Part shown: piece by piece, positions 6,718-8,286 of the stretch | Position numbering within the stretch: position 1 is the first letter of the stretch | How the letters are laid out: each line of letters opens with the position of its first letter | Origin: Oscillospiraceae bacterium | GTDB taxonomy: Bacteria; Bacillota; Clostridia; Oscillospirales; Ruminococcaceae | Assembly (NCBI GenBank): GCA_017544185.1 | Contig: JAFYEQ010000330.1 | Span: 1-8,286 of the forward strand | Length of the DNA stretch: 8,286 bases | Direction: 5' to 3' | The notes under the pieces: model-generated | What the model was told of the DNA's origin: nothing | Databases searched by the model: none | The model's input: only the letters and a program-made list of their open reading frames with translations | Translations under genes and position numbers: made by a program

Positions 6718-7386
6718 TTAGTCATCAGTGTCTTTATCATCGGCAGCGGCGTGTTCCGACGCTGTCATGAAGGTCGATGTGCATGCCATCATAAAGCGAT
6801 GGTCCGAGTCGAACTCAAGTGCGAGATAGTAGCAGCCCGTAGGGTCGGCAGAGTCGGCGATGAGCCATATCACCGCGTAGCAGCCGTCATCGTAGGTGCC
6901 GGAGAGCTGTATGGCATCATGGCCTGCTACGGGTACCGCTGCGCCGCTCACGCCCTGCAGCTCTTTGCTCGAGGAGAGGTAGGATGACAGGTTCTGTGCA
7001 GCGGTCTCGTAGTCGATATCTGCGTACCTGTCAAGGGTGAATATATTCTTCCCCGTCTCGTCGGAGTACTGGAGCACGTCCTCGTTGTCGGGGTCGATAT
7101 GTCTGATAAAGTCTGCGGGGATCTGCATATACCCGCTGTCGTCATCGCCGATCTGCATCAGCTCGCCCGAATAGGAGAAGCCGCCGCTGTCATCGGTGAT
7201 GGTGATATAGGTCTGCTCTGTGGTGGTCTCCGTGGTGGTGACCGTAGTCGTGACCGTGGTGGTAACAGTAGTGGTGACAGTGGTCTCACAGACAGAGGTC
7301 TCCGTCTCCTGCGGAGCATCGGTATCTGTGCAGCCTGCGGCGATACAGCCCGTAAGGATGAGGGCTGCGAAGATGTATCTCTTCAT
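6718..7386 (-). CDS. Thr-rich lipoprotein of unknown function
   Basis: This 222-residue protein starts with a lipoprotein signal peptide, MKRYIFAALILTGCIAAGC. LTGC (C14) is the better lipobox; C19 in AAGC is a second possible lipidation site. An extended, low-complexity Thr linker at residues 35-56 (TTVTTTVTTT...) would lift the rest off the membrane and could carry O-glycans. Residues about 58-205 form a folded acidic domain with many Tyr, Asp and Ser, including YAVIWLIAD and CYYLALEFDSDHRFMMAC. The end is acidic (ADDKDTDD). I do not recognise the domain family; small clostridial lipoproteins of this style are usually annotated as hypothetical. The start has AAAGAGGA at 7392-7399, 5 nt upstream, overlapping the end of the YitT-family gene. 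One base separates that gene's TGA from this ATG, so the two are coexpressed. It is predicted to sit on the outer face of the membrane. Confidence 0.85.
   Translation of the reverse strand: MKRYIFAALILTGCIAAGCTDTDAPQETETSVCETTVTTTVTTTVTTTVTTTETTTEQTYITITDDSGGFSYSGELMQIGDDDSGYMQIPADFIRHIDPDNEDVLQYSDETGKNIFTLDRYADIDYETAAQNLSSYLSSSKELQGVSGAAVPVAGHDAIQLSGTYDDGCYAVIWLIADSADPTGCYYLALEFDSDHRFMMACTSTFMTASEHAAADDKDTDD
7219..7278 (-). repeat. 12-bp tandem repeat encoding Val-Thr-Thr-Thr units
   Basis: Five consecutive 12-bp units encode VTTT-VTTT-VTTT-VTTT-ETTT at lipoprotein residues 37-56. Codons vary at third positions (ACA, ACC, ACG, ACT mixed), so protein sequence is more regular than DNA. That suggests selection for the Thr linker rather than fresh slippage. 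Confidence 0.85.
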
Positions 7387-7387
7387 A

Positions 7388-8239
7388 TCAGTCCTCTTTC
7401 GGGCGGTGGCAGTTGCCCAGCAGCTTCTGTGTCTCCACCTCGTTTATGAATGCGTGAGGGTCGGTGTCCCTGACAGCCTTGGTGACCTTCTTAGACTCGG
7501 CGGCGGATATGACGGAGTAGACGAGCCTACGCTTTTCGTGCTCGTATGAGCCCACGCCCTCGAGTATAGTGGCGCCGTGCATAGACGATCGGTATATAGT
7601 CTCACATATCTCATCGGGCTTGTCAGTGACGATGAACAGCGTACACTGGCGGAACTTCTTGTACATCATACGTATAACGGCGGTGCTGGCGCACTGGAAT
7701 ATGATCGAGTAGAGAGCCTTGTCCCAGCCGAATATGAAGCCTGCCATGCCCAGTATCACAGCGTTGGCGGCGAGTATGATGTTGAATGAGTCTATCCCGC
7801 GGCGCTCGGAAAGGAATATGGATATAAAGTCCGTTCCTCCCGAGGTGGCTCCCGCATTGAGGCATATCCCTATGGCGAGCCCCTGCATGATGCCGCCGAA
7901 TACGGATATCAGCAGTATGTCCTCTGTGATGATATAGGTGGGTATGAGGTCGGAGAGCACGCTGTTGAGTATGATCATGACACATGAGAATATGGTGAAC
8001 TTTTTCCCGATATACCGAAAGCCGATATACACGGGTATGGTATTGAGCAGCACATTCACCACTGTGAAGGGCAGTGAGATATGCAGCGCCATATCGACTA
8101 GGCGTATGATGAGTATCGTGAGCCCGGCCACTCCACCGGGATACAGTCCGCCCGTAGTGACGAAGGTCTTATAATTGAGCGCCATAAGGAATGCTGCTAC
8201 GCATACCGCCGGCAGCGTCAGCCACGATCGTTTCTGCAT
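7388..8239 (-). CDS. YitT-family membrane protein with C-terminal DUF2179 domain
   Basis: This 283-residue protein has the YitT layout: several transmembrane segments over residues 1-195, then a soluble domain of about 85 residues (197-283) that reads FIVTDKPDEICETI and fits DUF2179. Hallmarks include LYPGGVAGL near residue 32 and GATSGGTDFIS (129-139), close to the GGTD motif of the family. The transported substrate, if any, is not established for the family, and the soluble domain is usually taken as regulatory. The start at ATG 8239 (MQKRSWLTL) was chosen because AAAGGAG (8248-8254) lies 8 nt upstream; a GTG at 8266 would add nine residues but places that ribosome binding site inside the coding region. 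It is the first gene of the - strand operon. Sequence upstream (8267-8286) is AT-rich, consistent with a -10 region, but too short to define a promoter. Confidence 0.92.
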   Translation of the reverse strand: MQKRSWLTLPAVCVAAFLMALNYKTFVTTGGLYPGGVAGLTILIIRLVDMALHISLPFTVVNVLLNTIPVYIGFRYIGKKFTIFSCVMIILNSVLSDLIPTYIITEDILLISVFGGIMQGLAIGICLNAGATSGGTDFISIFLSERRGIDSFNIILAANAVILGMAGFIFGWDKALYSIIFQCASTAVIRMMYKKFRQCTLFIVTDKPDEICETIYRSSMHGATILEGVGSYEHEKRRLVYSVISAAESKKVTKAVRDTDPHAFINEVETQKLLGNCHRPKED

Positions 8240-8247
8240 ATCATCAT

Positions 8248-8254
8248 CTCCTTT
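8248..8254 (-). promoter_or_regulatory. Ribosome binding site fixing the YitT start at ATG 8239
   Basis: On the - strand AAAGGAG is followed by eight bases (ATGATGAT) and then the ATG at 8239. It rules against the longer GTG 8266 start, which has only AT-rich sequence and no purine-rich site before it. Confidence 0.8.
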
Positions 8255-8286
8255 GCGGTATCTCACATATGGTATATATATAAATA

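Noticed and set aside
7099..7549. Two + strand frames opposite the Thr-rich lipoprotein, one reading VVVTVVVTVV.
   Set aside because: They are reverse-complement readings of the 12-bp repeat and the signal peptide region, and lack translation signals.
8267..8286. TATATATATA-type sequence at the right edge as a promoter for the - strand operon.
   Set aside because: It may be a -10 region, but only 20 bp are available and the -35 region lies outside the window, so it cannot be supported as a feature.

Overview
The window looks like chromosomal DNA from a Gram-positive gut or rumen Firmicute, most likely a Ruminococcus-type member of the Oscillospiraceae. Four things point there: strong AAAGGAGG-type ribosome binding sites, heavy use of ATA (Ile) and AGG (Arg) codons in moderately GC-rich genes, a lipoprotein with a Val-Thr-Thr-Thr linker, and a mosaic secreted protein with a C-terminal module common in these bacteria. 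The taxonomy is inference from style, not from a marker gene.

The left part (1-6345, + strand) reads as one co-directional block. It opens with the last 52 codons of an ABC transporter ATPase. Next is a complete 726-residue ABC transporter (permease plus ATPase) of the kind found as the second exporter subunit in NHLM/NHLP-type bacteriocin clusters. A PAP2-family membrane phosphatase follows, with its ATG overlapping the exporter stop codon. After 63 bp comes a 943-residue secreted protein: signal peptide, parallel beta-helix, Ig-like domain, a Cys-less linker module and a C-terminal module. Sixteen bp further is an unlisted 38-codon gene for an acidic peptide that begins with a Y-x-x-P-x-L motif, and 9 bp after its stop a strong intrinsic terminator closes the block. 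The most interesting reading is a peptide-export locus in which the tandem exporter, the phosphatase, the surface protein and the short peptide are expressed together. Only the exporter-phosphatase coupling and the surface protein-peptide-terminator packing are directly visible; the functional link is inferred.

The right part (6367-8239, - strand) is a compact three-gene operon converging on the first block. In transcription order it holds a YitT-family membrane protein, a Thr-rich lipoprotein of unknown role (1 bp gap) and a MIF-family tautomerase (12 bp gap, ribosome binding site overlapping the previous stop). The operon appears to start at the right edge, where only about 20 bp of upstream sequence is available.

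Two annotated starts depend on ribosome binding sites: GTG 178 for the exporter and ATG 8239 for YitT. No RNA genes, CRISPR arrays, insertion sequences or recombination sites were seen, and no stretch over 300 bp lacks a gene.
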